Below, one piece after another: positions 8,890 through 18,457 of a DNA stretch of 64,000 nt (its first letter is position 1; each line of letters opens with the position of its first letter). Position numbers and translations under genes: made by a program. This stretch comes from Azomonas macrocytogenes (GTDB lineage Bacteria > Pseudomonadota > Gammaproteobacteria > Pseudomonadales > Pseudomonadaceae): the NCBI RefSeq assembly GCF_014191985.1, contig NZ_JACHXI010000006.1, positions 124,001-188,000 on the forward strand, read 5' to 3'. The notes beneath the pieces are model-generated. The model was not told where the DNA came from. It saw only the letters and a list, made by a program, of their open reading frames with translations, and ran no database searches.

Positions 8890-11800
8890 ATGACGCTCGA
8901 CCTTCTGCACGACGCTTTCAGCGGCCGTTCGCTGATCGAAGCCAGTGCCGGGACCGGCAAGACCTGGACGCTCACTGCACTCTACGCACGCCTGTTACTG
9001 GAACGGCAATTGTCCGTGGGGCAGATCCTGGTGGTCACCTACACCAAGGCTGCTACTGCCGAACTGCGCGAGCGTATCCGCGCCCGGCTGGCCGAGTTGC
9101 TGGCGGTCTACGAAGGGCAGCCGAGCGCGGATGCTTTTCTCAATGGCTTGCAGGCCCGCTACTGCGATCCGGCGTCCTATCGCCGCCTGTTGCTGGCAGT
9201 GCACGGTTTCGACGAAGCGGCGATTTTCACTATCCACGGTTTCTGCCAGCGCGCCCTGCAGGATGTCGCTTTCGAGGCCGGTGGGGATTTCGACAGCGAA
9301 CTGACCAACGATGACCGCGAGGTACTCGATGCCCTACTGGCAGATGCCTGGCGCAGCGAGTTGGCCGCCGCCGATCCGGCCTGGGCGCGCTTTCTGGCCA
9401 AATCCAAAATTACTCCGGCCTGGTTGCGCGAGCGGCTGCGCAGCCACTTGGGCAAGCCTTATCTGCGCGTCGAACCCGGCGAGTCGCCGCCGCTGGCCGA
9501 CTTATCCTCAGTCGATACTGCCTGGGGTGTGGCCGCTCGCTTGTGGCGCCAGGAAGGCAACCGCTGGGTCGAGACGCTGGCTGCCCACGGTGGCCTGAAT
9601 CAGGTCACGCACAAGACTGCCAGATTCGCTGAATGGCAGGCAGAGCTGGACGGCTATTTCGTCGATGTGGCCATGGTCTTCGAAATGCCTGAATGCCTGC
9701 TCAAGTTCGGTGCCGCGGCACTGGCCAAGGCCTGCAAGAAGGGCCATGAACCACTGATCTGCGAACTGGCCGAAGCACTCGATGCCCTGGCTGCCGCGCT
9801 AGAGCTGGCCGAGCCGGTGGGCCAGCAGCGGCTGATCCGCTTGCAGGTGGACTTGCTGCGTCGGCTCGACCGCGAGCTGCCGGTGCGCAAGGCGGCGCAG
9901 CGGCTGTTGGCTTTCGACGACCTGCTCAATCGCCTGCAACTGGCGCTGGAGAGTCCGGGGGGCGCGCAATTGGCGGATACGCTGCGCGAGAAGTATCCGC
10001 TGGCATTGATCGACGAATTCCAGGATACCGACCCGATCCAATACGCGATTTTCAACCGGATCTATACCGCCACAGCCGAAGCAGCAGGCGGCGACCTCTG
10101 TTTTGTCGGTGACCCCAAGCAGGCCATCTACGCCTTTCGTGGCGCCGATCTGCTGACTTACCTGGCCGCTCGTGAGCAGGCCGCCCGCCGCTACAGCCTA
10201 CCGACCAACTACCGCTCGACTGCCCAATTGATCGATGCGCTGAATCGTCTGTTCGACCGGCCACGGCCCTTTGCCGAAGCCGGTCTGGAGTATCCGCCAG
10301 TCAACGCGGCCGCCAGCAAGCGAGCCCGCCTGGTCTTGCCCGAGACTGCTGGCGAGGCGCCGCTGTCGCTGATCTGGTTGGGCGACCAAGCACTTGCCAA
10401 AGGTCAGGCTGAACAACGGGCCGCTGGCGATACGGCGCGGCGCATTGCCCTGCTGTTGGCGGCGAGTGCGGATGGCGAGGCGGGCTTCGAAGAGGATGGT
10501 GTTCTCTCGCCGCTCAAAGGTGGCGATATCGCCGTACTGGTCGCCAACCATCGGCAAGCGGCCTTGGTTGCCGAAGCGCTGGCGGCCCGCGATGTGCCCA
10601 GCGTGCGGCGTGGGCGCGATAGTGTCTGGCAGACCGAAGAGGCCGAAGAACTGGCGGCGGTGCTGGCCGCCTATGCCGAACCCGGTCGCGAGGGACTGCT
10701 GCGCCATGCCCTGGCGACGCGCCTGCTGGGGCGCAATGCGGCAGATCTGGCGCGCAGCCAGAACATCCAGCAGGAATGGGATCGCGAACGCGAAGCCGTC
10801 GAGCGCTATCACCAGCTCTGGCAGCAGCAGGGCTTTTTGCGCCTGTTCCGCAGTTGGCTGGACGAGCAGAGCGTGGCTGCGCGCCTGCTGGCACGGATCG
10901 ACGGCGAGCGGCGGCTGACCAACCTGCTGCACCTGGGCGAATTGTTGCAGACGCAAAGTCTGCGCCGGCCCGGCATGGAACCGTTGCTTGCCTGGTTCGC
11001 CGAGCAGCGTGGCAGCGGGAACAGTGGCGACGAGGCCCTGTTGCGCCTGGAAAGCGATGCCGAGCGAGTACAGATCGTCACCATCCATACCAGCAAGGGG
11101 CTGGAGTATCCGTTGGTGTTCTGCCCGTTTCTCTGGGACGGCAGATTGCTTGGCAAGCAGCGCGACAGCGCTCGTTGCCACGATGATCAGGGCCAGCCGC
11201 TGGTGGACCTGGGCAGCGATGTACTGGAGCACAACCTGCAGCGGGCTCGCGCCGAAGTCTTCGCCGAGCAGCTGCGGCTGGTCTATGTCGCCCTGACTCG
11301 CCCGCGCAACCGGCTCTGGCTGCACTGGGGGCCGGTCAATCTGTGCAAGCCGAAAAAAGATGGCAGCCTGGCCGACGAAGGCCTGCACACTAGCGCCCTG
11401 GCCTGGCTGCTGCACGGTCGCGATTTGGCGGGAGATAACGCCCTGAGCGAGCTGGCGGGTCATCTGGCTGGGTTGGATGAAACCGGATTGCGGGCGGAAA
11501 TCGAGGAACTGGTCGCGCTCTGCGGCGGCAGCATGGCGTGTCTGGAGCTGGAAACCCGTGACGCCAGCGCTGCCGGACCGGGCCGCGCCGCGCCGGCGCA
11601 GCAGTTGTCGGTGCTGCCGCGCACGCTCTACAGCGCCTGGCGCATCGGCAGTTTCTCTGGGCTTGCCGCCGGGCAGCACATGGAAGCCCCCGATCGCGAC
11701 GCGCTGGCTTTGCCCGACCCCGGCGAGCCGGGCACGGGCTTCTTCGCCTTCCCGCGCGGCGCCCGCGCCGGCACTTGCCTGCATGCGATCATGGAAAGCT

Positions 11801-12444
11801 GGGCGCGTGGCAAGGGTACGTTGGACGAATTGATCGAACCGGCGCTCAAGGCCCACGGCTTGCCGGAGAACAGCGCGCCGCTGGTGCGTGAGCAGCTCGA
11901 ACGGGTGCTGGCATGCGATCTGGATGGCCGGGGCCTGCGCCTGGCAGCGCTCGATCCGGCCAGGCGCCTGCCCGAACTGGGTTTCACCTTTCCCGTGGGG
12001 TTGCTGGAGGTTTCGCGATTGCGCGCCCTGCTGGTCGAGCCAGCCCACGGCCTGCCGGAGCCACTGCGCCAGGCCGCGGCACGGCTGGAGTTCGACAGCC
12101 TTCGAGGGTTTCTCAAAGGCTTCATCGACCTGACCTTCGAGCATGAAGGGCGCTGGTACATCGCCGACTACAAATCCAACTGGCTCGGCCCGGACGCCAG
12201 TCATTACGGCGGCGAGCGGCTGCTCCAGGCGCTCGCTGGCGAACATTACTACCTGCAATACCTGATCTATCTGGTGGCGTTGCGCCGTTTCTTGCGCCAG
12301 CGGCTGGCGGATTTTTGTGACGAGCAACTGGGTGGGGTGTTCTACCTGTTCCTGCGTGGCATGCCCGAGGCCGGAGTATTCTTTGCCCGCCCGCCGGACA
12401 GCCTGCTGGATGCGCTGGACCGCCTGTTCGAGGAAGGACGATGA
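8890..12444 (+). CDS. recB: Exodeoxyribonuclease V subunit beta (helicase/nuclease)
   Basis: RecB is the 3'-5' helicase and nuclease subunit of RecBCD, which processes double-strand breaks and loads RecA. The 1184-residue product begins with a Walker A motif, ASAGTGKTWT. It continues with VVTYTKAATAELRERI, the DEFQDTDPIQY helicase box II, a GDPKQAIYAFRGAD box and VTIHTSKGLEYPLVF. The C-terminal RecB-family nuclease motif DLTFEHEGRWYIADYKSN is near residues 1080-1100. The ATG at 8890 follows GGGCTGTGAC; an upstream in-frame extension is not needed. RecD follows with an ATGA overlap. RecC, normally just upstream, is absent here. Confidence 0.93.
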   Translation: MTLDLLHDAFSGRSLIEASAGTGKTWTLTALYARLLLERQLSVGQILVVTYTKAATAELRERIRARLAELLAVYEGQPSADAFLNGLQARYCDPASYRRLLLAVHGFDEAAIFTIHGFCQRALQDVAFEAGGDFDSELTNDDREVLDALLADAWRSELAAADPAWARFLAKSKITPAWLRERLRSHLGKPYLRVEPGESPPLADLSSVDTAWGVAARLWRQEGNRWVETLAAHGGLNQVTHKTARFAEWQAELDGYFVDVAMVFEMPECLLKFGAAALAKACKKGHEPLICELAEALDALAAALELAEPVGQQRLIRLQVDLLRRLDRELPVRKAAQRLLAFDDLLNRLQLALESPGGAQLADTLREKYPLALIDEFQDTDPIQYAIFNRIYTATAEAAGGDLCFVGDPKQAIYAFRGADLLTYLAAREQAARRYSLPTNYRSTAQLIDALNRLFDRPRPFAEAGLEYPPVNAAASKRARLVLPETAGEAPLSLIWLGDQALAKGQAEQRAAGDTARRIALLLAASADGEAGFEEDGVLSPLKGGDIAVLVANHRQAALVAEALAARDVPSVRRGRDSVWQTEEAEELAAVLAAYAEPGREGLLRHALATRLLGRNAADLARSQNIQQEWDREREAVERYHQLWQQQGFLRLFRSWLDEQSVAARLLARIDGERRLTNLLHLGELLQTQSLRRPGMEPLLAWFAEQRGSGNSGDEALLRLESDAERVQIVTIHTSKGLEYPLVFCPFLWDGRLLGKQRDSARCHDDQGQPLVDLGSDVLEHNLQRARAEVFAEQLRLVYVALTRPRNRLWLHWGPVNLCKPKKDGSLADEGLHTSALAWLLHGRDLAGDNALSELAGHLAGLDETGLRAEIEELVALCGGSMACLELETRDASAAGPGRAAPAQQLSVLPRTLYSAWRIGSFSGLAAGQHMEAPDRDALALPDPGEPGTGFFAFPRGARAGTCLHAIMESWARGKGTLDELIEPALKAHGLPENSAPLVREQLERVLACDLDGRGLRLAALDPARRLPELGFTFPVGLLEVSRLRALLVEPAHGLPEPLRQAAARLEFDSLRGFLKGFIDLTFEHEGRWYIADYKSNWLGPDASHYGGERLLQALAGEHYYLQYLIYLVALRRFLRQRLADFCDEQLGGVFYLFLRGMPEAGVFFARPPDSLLDALDRLFEEGR

Positions 12445-14258
12445 ACCTGTCCGATCTACCGCTGGGTCCGCTGGAGCGGGCGTTCATCGCCAGCTTGCGG
12501 CGTCTCGATCCTCAAGCGGCGCCGCCAGTACTGCTCGCCGCCGCACTCTGCTGCGAGGCACTGGCGCGCGGTGATGTCTGCCTGCCACTGGGCCGCGTGG
12601 CTGGGCAGCGACCCTGGCCGGACAGCAATGCCAGCCTGCCGCCGCTGGCGGATTGGCAGCGCCAGCTGCAAACATCCACCCTGGTCTGCGGGATGGAAGG
12701 CTATGCGCCGCTGGTACTGGTCGGCGAACGCCTGTATCTGGCGCGCTACCATGCCTACGAGCGCGAACTGGCCGAGCGGCTGCTGGTACTTGATGCCGAG
12801 CGCCCGCAGGTCGATGAAACGCAGCTGGCCGAAAGTCTCGGACGCTTGTTCGCCTTCAACCAGCAAAGCCCGGATTGGCAACGCCTCGCCGCCGCCCAGG
12901 CGGTACGCCGGTGCCTGGCGGTGATTTCCGGCGGGCCAGGCACCGGCAAGACCACCACGGTGGTGCGCCTGCTCGCTGCATTGCTGGAGCAACCTGGCGG
13001 CGAGCGCCTGGCCATCGGTCTGGCTGCGCCCACCGGCAAGGCAGCAGCCCGCATGGCCGAGGCGATCCGCGCCGCCAAGGCCGCTCTGCCGGTAAGCGAG
13101 CCGATCAAGCAGGCGCTACCCGACGATGCCCGCACCCTGCATCGCCTGCTCGGCAGCCGTGGCGATAGCCCGAAGGTGCGCCATCACGCCGGTAATCCAT
13201 TGCCGCTGGATGTGCTGGTCGTGGACGAAGCTTCGATGGTCGATCTGGCCCTGATGGCCCGGCTGACTGCCGCACTACCGCCCGGCGCCCGGCTGATCCT
13301 GCTCGGGGACAAGGATCAGTTGGCGGCGGTGGAGGCTGGCGCCGTCTTCGCCGAACTGTGCGCCGGGGGTGGTTTCGCTGGAGAGACCGCCGCTGAGCTG
13401 CAGCGTCTGATTGGCCAGCCGGTGCCAAGCGGAGCACCGCGTTCACAGATCGGCGAGGCGGTGGTGCTCCTGACTCACAGCCATCGGTTCGCCGGCGACA
13501 GTGGCATCGGCGAACTGGCCCGGCGCATCAATGCCGGCGATGCCCAGGGTACCCGGCGCGTGCTGCTGGACGCGCGTCCCGATCTGGCCTGGAACCCGGC
13601 GCCCACCCCTGCCGCGCTGCTGGAACGCCTGGAAAACGGCTACGCTGCCTATCTGCAAATGGCCAAGGCCGGCGAACCAGCGCAGGCTTTCACCCGCTTC
13701 AATAGCTTTCGCATTCTGAGCGCCCAGCGTGAAGGCGCCTTCGGTGTCAACAATCTGAACGAAGCACTGGAGGCGCGGTTCAAGCGCCGATTGGGGATGC
13801 CGGCGCGGGAACGCTGGTATCCAGGGCGGGCCGTGATGGTCCGGCAGAACGACTATGCCCTCGATCTGTTCAATGGCGATATCGGCCTGTGCCTGAACAC
13901 GCCGCAGGGGCTGCGGGTATTCTTCGAATGCGAGCAGGGGCATCGCTCCTTCTCCCCAGCGCGCCTGCCGAGCCACGACAGCGCCTTCGCCATGACCGTG
14001 CACAAGAGCCAGGGCTCGGAATTCGACGAGGTACTGCTGGTGCTGCCGGAACAACCCGGCCCGCTGCTGACCCGCGCGCTGTTCTACACCGGCATCACCC
14101 GCGCTCGGCAGCGGGTCGAGATCTGGGCGCTGCCTGAACGCCTGAACGAAGCGGTGGAAACCTGCGCCGACTATGCCGCCGGCCTGGCCGAGCGACTGGC
14201 GCTGGTTGCTGCGGAGGAGGTGCAGGTAGTTACAGGCAACCAGCTGCGCCTGTTCTGA
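12441..14258 (+). CDS. recD: Exodeoxyribonuclease V subunit alpha (5'-3' helicase)
   Basis: RecD is the fast 5'-3' superfamily 1 helicase of RecBCD. Its start overlaps the recB stop (ATGA), so the two are translationally coupled. The 605-residue protein has a Walker A motif SGGPGTGKTTTVVRL near residue 168, APTGKAAARMAEAI, the Walker B/box II LVVDEASMVDL, LLGDKDQLAAVEAGAVF, and the C-terminal AMTVHKSQGSEFDEVLLVLP plus YTGITRAR. The first 110 residues are the usual RecD N-terminal domain. All helicase motifs look intact. The gene ends 34 bases from the convergent arsC. Confidence 0.93.
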   Translation: MNLSDLPLGPLERAFIASLRRLDPQAAPPVLLAAALCCEALARGDVCLPLGRVAGQRPWPDSNASLPPLADWQRQLQTSTLVCGMEGYAPLVLVGERLYLARYHAYERELAERLLVLDAERPQVDETQLAESLGRLFAFNQQSPDWQRLAAAQAVRRCLAVISGGPGTGKTTTVVRLLAALLEQPGGERLAIGLAAPTGKAAARMAEAIRAAKAALPVSEPIKQALPDDARTLHRLLGSRGDSPKVRHHAGNPLPLDVLVVDEASMVDLALMARLTAALPPGARLILLGDKDQLAAVEAGAVFAELCAGGGFAGETAAELQRLIGQPVPSGAPRSQIGEAVVLLTHSHRFAGDSGIGELARRINAGDAQGTRRVLLDARPDLAWNPAPTPAALLERLENGYAAYLQMAKAGEPAQAFTRFNSFRILSAQREGAFGVNNLNEALEARFKRRLGMPARERWYPGRAVMVRQNDYALDLFNGDIGLCLNTPQGLRVFFECEQGHRSFSPARLPSHDSAFAMTVHKSQGSEFDEVLLVLPEQPGPLLTRALFYTGITRARQRVEIWALPERLNEAVETCADYAAGLAERLALVAAEEVQVVTGNQLRLF

Positions 14259-14292
14259 GGCTTGCAAGCAAGTCGGCTGCAGCTTCCTCAAA

Positions 14293-14763
14293 TCAAAGCC
14301 TGCCGATCCGGGCTATTTCTGCCTTGAGCTGTGCGTGGTCGAGAGAGTCGAAGGGCAGTTTGATAAAGGCCTGGATGCGCGTCCTTATCTTGTCCAGGGT
14401 GCTCATGAAGGCAGCCCGGATTTCTTGCTCGGAGCCGTTCGTCGCAGAGGGATCGGCCAGGCCCCAGTGAGCCTTGAGTGACGGGCCAAAGAACAGGGGA
14501 CAGACTTCTCCCGCAGCGCGGTCGCAAACGGTGATGACGATGTCGGGTGGCGAATGCTCGAATTCGTCCGAGGCTTTGCTGTAAAGACCCGTGGTGGGAA
14601 TGCCGGCCGCTTCGAGTATCTCGAGGGCCCGCGGATTGACCTGCCCGCTAGGGTGGCTGCCCGAGCTGATGGCCTGCATGCCCGCAGGTGCGAAGTGGTT
14701 GAACAAGGCCTCGGACAGGATGCTGCGGCAGCTGTTGTGGGTGCACATGAACAGGACTTTCAT
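14293..14763 (-). CDS. arsC: Arsenate reductase, low-molecular-weight phosphatase type
   Basis: A cytoplasmic enzyme that reduces arsenate to arsenite for export. It belongs to the LMW tyrosine phosphatase-like class. The anion loop CTHNSCRS at residues 7-14 fits CX5R, and VCDRAAGEVCPLF near residues 84-96 holds candidate resolving cysteines. HWGLADPSA is the usual DP loop. The length of 156 residues is typical. The ATG at 14763 lies 14 bases after the arsB stop, so it is the last gene of arsR-arsB-arsC. The alternative is a protein phosphatase of the same fold, but the operon makes arsenate reductase the best call. Confidence 0.9.
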   Translation of the reverse strand: MKVLFMCTHNSCRSILSEALFNHFAPAGMQAISSGSHPSGQVNPRALEILEAAGIPTTGLYSKASDEFEHSPPDIVITVCDRAAGEVCPLFFGPSLKAHWGLADPSATNGSEQEIRAAFMSTLDKIRTRIQAFIKLPFDSLDHAQLKAEIARIGRL

Positions 14764-14777
14764 GACGATTCTCCAAG

Positions 14778-16061
14778 TCAGCTGCCGAGACGAATGGCCA
14801 GGGCTGCCAGGGTAGCCAGCAGAATAGGCAGGGTCAGTACCAGGCCGGTGCGCAAGTAGTAGCCCCAGGTGATCCGGATGCCCTTGCGCGCCAGCACATG
14901 CAGCCACAGCAGCGTGGCCAGGCTGCCGATGGGCGTAATTTTCGGCCCCAGGTCGCAGCCGATGACGTTGGCGTACACCATGGCCTGGCGGATGATGCCG
15001 TCGGCGGCGCTGGCGTCGATGGATAGCGCGCCGACCAGGACGGTGGGCATGTTGTTCATGATCGATGACAGCAGCGCTGCCACTAGCCCCGTGCCCAGCA
15101 CGGCGCTCCAGAGCCCCTGCGCGGCGAATGCATCGAGCAAGCGAGTGAGATAGGCGGTGAGCCCGGCATTGCTCAGCCCGTACACCACCAGATACATCCC
15201 GAGTGAGAAGATCACGACCTGCCAGGGCGCTTCCTTGAAAACCTTGGCAGTTGAAATGACATGGCCACGGGCAGCGATGACGAACAGGAGCGCGGCGCAG
15301 GGGGCAGCGATCAGGCTGATCGGCACACCCAGCGGCTCGATGACGAAGCAGCCGACCAGCAATAGCGCCAGCACCCACCAGCCGGCCAGGAAAGTCGCCC
15401 GGTCGCGGATGGCCTGTTGCGGGCGTTTGAGTTGCGCTACCGCGTAGGTACCTGGAATTTCCCGGCGGAAGAACCACATGAGCATCAGCAGGGTGGCGGC
15501 GATACTGACGACATCGACCGGAACCATCACGGCGGCGTATTCGCTGAAACCCAGCCCGAAATAGTCCGCCGAAACGATATTGACCAGGTTCGAGACCACC
15601 AGCGGCAGGCTGGACGTATCGGCGATAAACCCTGCGGCCATGACGAAGGCCAGGGTGGCTGCGCTGGAAAAGCGCAGCGCCAGGAGCATGGCAATGACGA
15701 TGGGCGTCAGGATCAAGGCTGCCCCGTCGTTGGCGAACAGTGCCGACACCGCTGCGCCCAGCAGGACGATGAAGGCAAACAAGCGGGGACCGCTGCCGTT
15801 GCCCCAGCGCGCCACATGCAGCGCGGCCCATTCGAAGAAACCAGCCTCGTCCAGCAGCAGGCTGATGATAATGATAGCGATGAACGTCGCTGTGGCATTC
15901 CAGACGATGTGCCAGACCACGGGAATATCCGCCGGAGTCACGACACCGCTGAGCAAGGCGAGGATGGCACCCAGCGAGGCGCTCCACCCGACGCCAAGTC
16001 CCCTGGGTTGCCAGATGACCAGAATGAGGGTGAACAGGAAAATCGCAGAGGCTATCAGCAT
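14778..16061 (-). CDS. arsB: Arsenite efflux permease ArsB
   Basis: An inner-membrane arsenite(antimonite):proton antiporter with about twelve hydrophobic segments. The sequence is very close to the ArsB family, for example [41 protein letters not shown] and [18 protein letters not shown] chose the ATG at 16061 because it begins like known ArsB proteins ([12 protein letters not shown]), giving 427 residues, and overlaps the arsR stop by a few bases. An upstream in-frame ATG at 16100 would add 13 residues inside arsR. No arsA ATPase is present, so it works as a secondary transporter. Confidence 0.92.
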   Translation of the reverse strand: MLIASAIFLFTLILVIWQPRGLGVGWSASLGAILALLSGVVTPADIPVVWHIVWNATATFIAIIIISLLLDEAGFFEWAALHVARWGNGSGPRLFAFIVLLGAAVSALFANDGAALILTPIVIAMLLALRFSSAATLAFVMAAGFIADTSSLPLVVSNLVNIVSADYFGLGFSEYAAVMVPVDVVSIAATLLMLMWFFRREIPGTYAVAQLKRPQQAIRDRATFLAGWWVLALLLVGCFVIEPLGVPISLIAAPCAALLFVIAARGHVISTAKVFKEAPWQVVIFSLGMYLVVYGLSNAGLTAYLTRLLDAFAAQGLWSAVLGTGLVAALLSSIMNNMPTVLVGALSIDASAADGIIRQAMVYANVIGCDLGPKITPIGSLATLLWLHVLARKGIRITWGYYLRTGLVLTLPILLATLAALAIRLGS

Positions 16062-16447
16062 GGTGGCAGGTCGTTGTCCGAAGGGGTGGATCGATTGCAT
16101 AGCGCACTGCGTGCAGGCCGGTCACCCAAGGCGTCGAGCCGCTGTGAATCGGCAGTGAAGTATGGCGGGCTGGCGGCGAGAAGATTCTCCAGCAGGGCGC
16201 AGGCCCAGTCGGGCAGATCGGGATGCAGCCGGTAATACACCCACTGGCCCTGGCGCCGGTCGGCCAGCAACCCGCAACTGCGCAGTTGGGCCAGATGGCG
16301 GGAAATCTTGGGCTGGCTTTCGTCCAGTGCTGCAGTCAGCTCACAGACGCACAGCTCTTTTTCACGGGCGATGAGCAGCGCCAGCCGGATACGTGTTTCA
16401 TCGGCCAGGCATTTGAAGATTTGCACGGGAGTCGGGGAATCGGTCAT
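16055..16447 (-). CDS. arsR: Arsenical resistance repressor, ArsR/SmtB family
   Basis: A 130-residue winged-helix repressor that releases DNA on binding arsenite. The metal-binding motif ELCVCEL lies near residues 31-37, on the alpha-3 helix where classical ArsR has its cysteine pair. The recognition helix region is [22 protein letters not shown], followed by a wing with [11 protein letters not shown]. The C-terminal tail is longer than usual and overlaps the arsB start. It is the first gene of the arsenic operon and should repress it from the AT-rich region just upstream. Confidence 0.92.
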   Translation of the reverse strand: MTDSPTPVQIFKCLADETRIRLALLIAREKELCVCELTAALDESQPKISRHLAQLRSCGLLADRRQGQWVYYRLHPDLPDWACALLENLLAASPPYFTADSQRLDALGDRPARSALCNRSTPSDNDLPPC

Positions 16448-16454
16448 CGTTTAT

Positions 16455-16510
16455 TCTGAAGGATATATTTGTTTATCCGTATATACGATATTGCATATAT
16501 ATTGAGGCAT
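16455..16510 (-). promoter_or_regulatory. Probable ars promoter/operator
   Basis: This strongly AT-rich stretch directly before arsR contains overlapping imperfect palindromes around ATCCGTATATACGATAT and GCATATATATTGAGGCATGC. Position and composition fit an ArsR operator with the ars promoter. The exact boundaries are inferred. Confidence 0.45.
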
Positions 16511-16642
16511 GCAAGACCATCACTTATTCATGTGTGGCTGTATAACCAGCCGTACCGCTTGACTGGCTTTCGGTCACCACAGAGTCAATCAAATGACCAG
16601 ATCGACTATACTTCTCAAGCTCATCCGTCCTAGGGGCCAAAC

Positions 16643-16813
16643 GTGGAAAAGCTAAGTCTTCAAGCCAAAAAGGCTTATTTCGCCAAGCAGCGCAAATCCA
16701 ACTACGCGGCCAGTCTTCGTCTTGAAGGCTTCAAAGCCTCTCTAAACGATAGCGATCACCCGTTGCCTACCCGCGAAGCCGCGCTCAATGCCGTTCGGCA
16801 AACCAAAGCTTGA
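16643..16813 (+). CDS. yhfG: YhfG-family antitoxin of a Fic module
   Basis: A 56-residue basic protein starting at GTG (TAGGGG ribosome site) that fits the YhfG/DUF2559 family, small inhibitors of Fic AMP-transferases. It contains SLRLEG near residue 28, matching the inhibitory-helix motif [S/T]xxxE[G/N]. In this motif the glutamate blocks ATP binding in the Fic active site. The stop codon overlaps a TTG start of the following fic gene, the usual antitoxin-toxin coupling. The antitoxin frame is intact although the toxin is broken. It lies next to the divergent arsR promoter, so the module may have arrived as an insertion here. Confidence 0.78.
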   Translation: MEKLSLQAKKAYFAKQRKSNYAASLRLEGFKASLNDSDHPLPTREAALNAVRQTKA

Positions 16814-17366
16814 GCCCCGACAAATACTGCGTTAGCCAGGACCCGGACTGCTATCCGGGGACTGATGTCCTCGAAAACCTGCTCGATTTGCATGACGAAG
16901 AGGATCTCAACGAGGCCGAGCGTTATCTCTCCGGGATTGCCGCAGAGCGGCTTGAGTTTGTGGAGCCGCCTTACGGTCTGGGTAACCTGAAGTACATTCA
17001 TCGCACCCTGTTTTCGGAGATTTACAGCTGGGCCGGTGAAATTCGGCGGTTGAAGATCAGCAAGGGGGGAAATCAGTTCTGCGTGCCGGATCGCATCGAA
17101 CCGGAAGCGGCAAAAGCGTTTGGCAAGATGAATTCTGCAGGTTGGTTCGAAGGCTATCCACGCGATTCGCTGGTTAACGCGTCCTCTTCGAATGGATCAT
17201 CGTCAACGCCGGATATGAGATCAACTGGTGGATGGTCGACCGGCAAGCGTGGATCGAGGCGAATATCTCCTCTTTTTACAGCGACGATGGCCACCTGAGC
17301 CAGATCTTCGACCGCTGTATCGGTCGCCCGATTCAGGAAGACATCGATTCCCAGCCTATTCTTTAG
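16810..17366 (+). pseudogene. fic: Fic-domain toxin with catalytic region deleted and frame shifted
   Basis: The first part (TTG at 16810 to about 17176) aligns in pattern with E. coli Fic: DPDCYPGTDVLENL, YIHRTLFSEIYSWAGEIR and AFGKMNSAGWFEGYPRDSL. Immediately after, the reading frame changes. The Fic C-terminus continues in another frame from about 17179 (RVLFEWIIVNAGYEINWWMV, then DGHLSQIFDRCIG) to the TAG at 17364-17366. Compared with E. coli Fic, about 21 residues are missing between the parts, including the whole HPFx(D/E)GNGR catalytic loop. A deletion of roughly 60-65 bp explains both losses. The product cannot AMPylate. Translation of the 5' frame runs into unrelated sequence to 17298. 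Confidence 0.82.
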
Positions 17367-17412
17367 GCTTTATTCGGATTTCCATCCAATGCCTGTGGCA
17401 GCACCCGTTTGC

Positions 17413-17439
17413 AGCGCAGTCGGACGGCCCGACTGCGCT
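17413..17439 (-). terminator. Inverted repeat between fic remnant and alx
   Basis: A perfect 11-bp stem (AGCGCAGTCGG / CCGACTGCGCT) with a 5-base loop sits 19 bases after the stop of the minus-strand alx/terC gene. No T-run follows on either strand, so it is a hairpin terminator candidate that could serve both converging transcripts. Confidence 0.45.
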
Positions 17440-17458
17440 GGCGGATCAGTTGTGGAGG

Positions 17459-18457
17459 TTACTTCTCTGGCTCTTCCTGGATCGGTTCTTCGTTACGGGT
17501 TTTCCACAATGACAGCAGGATGCCGCCGGCCAGCAGACCGAAGGTCACGCCAAGCGATACCGGGGCCGGGATCTTGCCGACGATATCGACCAGGAAGATC
17601 TTGCAGCCGATGAAGATCAACACCAGGGCCAGGGCGTACTTCAGGTAGGCAAAGCGATGGATCAGCGCGGCCAGGGCGAAATACAGGGCGCGCAGGCCGA
17701 GGACGGCGAAGATGTTCGAGGTGTAGACGATGAAAGGATCGAGGGTGATGGCGAAGATGGCCGGTACGCTGTCCACGGCAAACACTACGTCGGCACATTC
17801 GATCAGGATCAGGGCCAGCAGCAGGGGCGTTATCCAGAGCACTTCTTTACCGCTGGCGTTGGGTTGGCGCACGAAGAATCGATCTTCGTGCAGTTCCTGG
17901 GTCACACGCAGATGGCGGCGCAGGAAGCCGAGGAACCTGTTGTGTTCCAGATCCGGTTCGTCGTCGGCTTTGGAGAACAGCATCTTCAGGCCGGTAAGCA
18001 CCAGGAAGGCGCCGAAGACGAACAGCATCCAGTGGAACTGGGCAATCATCGCGGTACCCAGGCCGATCATCAGGGCCCGCAGCACGATGACACCGAGGAT
18101 GCCCCAGAACAGTACCTCATGTTGGTATTTGCGCGGAATGTGGAGGTAACTGAAGATCATCGCCATGACGAACACGTTGTCCATCGATAGCGATTTTTCG
18201 ATCAGAAAGCCGGTGTAGTACTCCAGGCTGGCGTCGTGGCCTTTCCAGTGCCAGACCAGCAGGCCGAATAGCAGGCCGGCGGTGATGTAGCCGGCCGATA
18301 GCAGCAGGCTTTCCTTGACGTCGATGGCGTGATGATCGCGATGCAGCACTCCGAGGTCGAAGGCCAGCAGGGCGATGACGATGGTGATGAACAGCAGCCA
18401 GAACCAGGTGGCCGTACCGAGGAATGTGGTCGTGGCAAATGCTAGCAGAGCTTCCAT
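17459..18457 (-). CDS. alx: TerC/Alx-family membrane protein
   Basis: An inner-membrane protein of 332 residues with about nine hydrophobic segments. It has the TerC signatures FDLGVLHRDHHAIDVKESL near residue 35, EKSLSMDNVFV near residue 88, and ILIECADVVFAVDSVPAIFAI near residue 218. The buried acidic residues are those proposed to bind metal. E. coli Alx is linked to manganese export and alkaline response; some relatives accompany tellurite resistance. Here it is alone, with no ter genes nearby. A GGAGGGG ribosome site precedes the ATG. I found no clear yybP-ykoY manganese riboswitch in the leader, so regulation is unknown. Confidence 0.85.
   Translation of the reverse strand: MEALLAFATTTFLGTATWFWLLFITIVIALLAFDLGVLHRDHHAIDVKESLLLSAGYITAGLLFGLLVWHWKGHDASLEYYTGFLIEKSLSMDNVFVMAMIFSYLHIPRKYQHEVLFWGILGVIVLRALMIGLGTAMIAQFHWMLFVFGAFLVLTGLKMLFSKADDEPDLEHNRFLGFLRRHLRVTQELHEDRFFVRQPNASGKEVLWITPLLLALILIECADVVFAVDSVPAIFAITLDPFIVYTSNIFAVLGLRALYFALAALIHRFAYLKYALALVLIFIGCKIFLVDIVGKIPAPVSLGVTFGLLAGGILLSLWKTRNEEPIQEEPEK

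Noticed and set aside
7291-8910. A 539-codon open frame on the minus strand
   Set aside because: Antisense to lldP and with no recognisable domain.
10198-12327. A 709-codon open frame on the minus strand
   Set aside because: It is entirely antisense to recB, whose helicase and nuclease motifs are clear.
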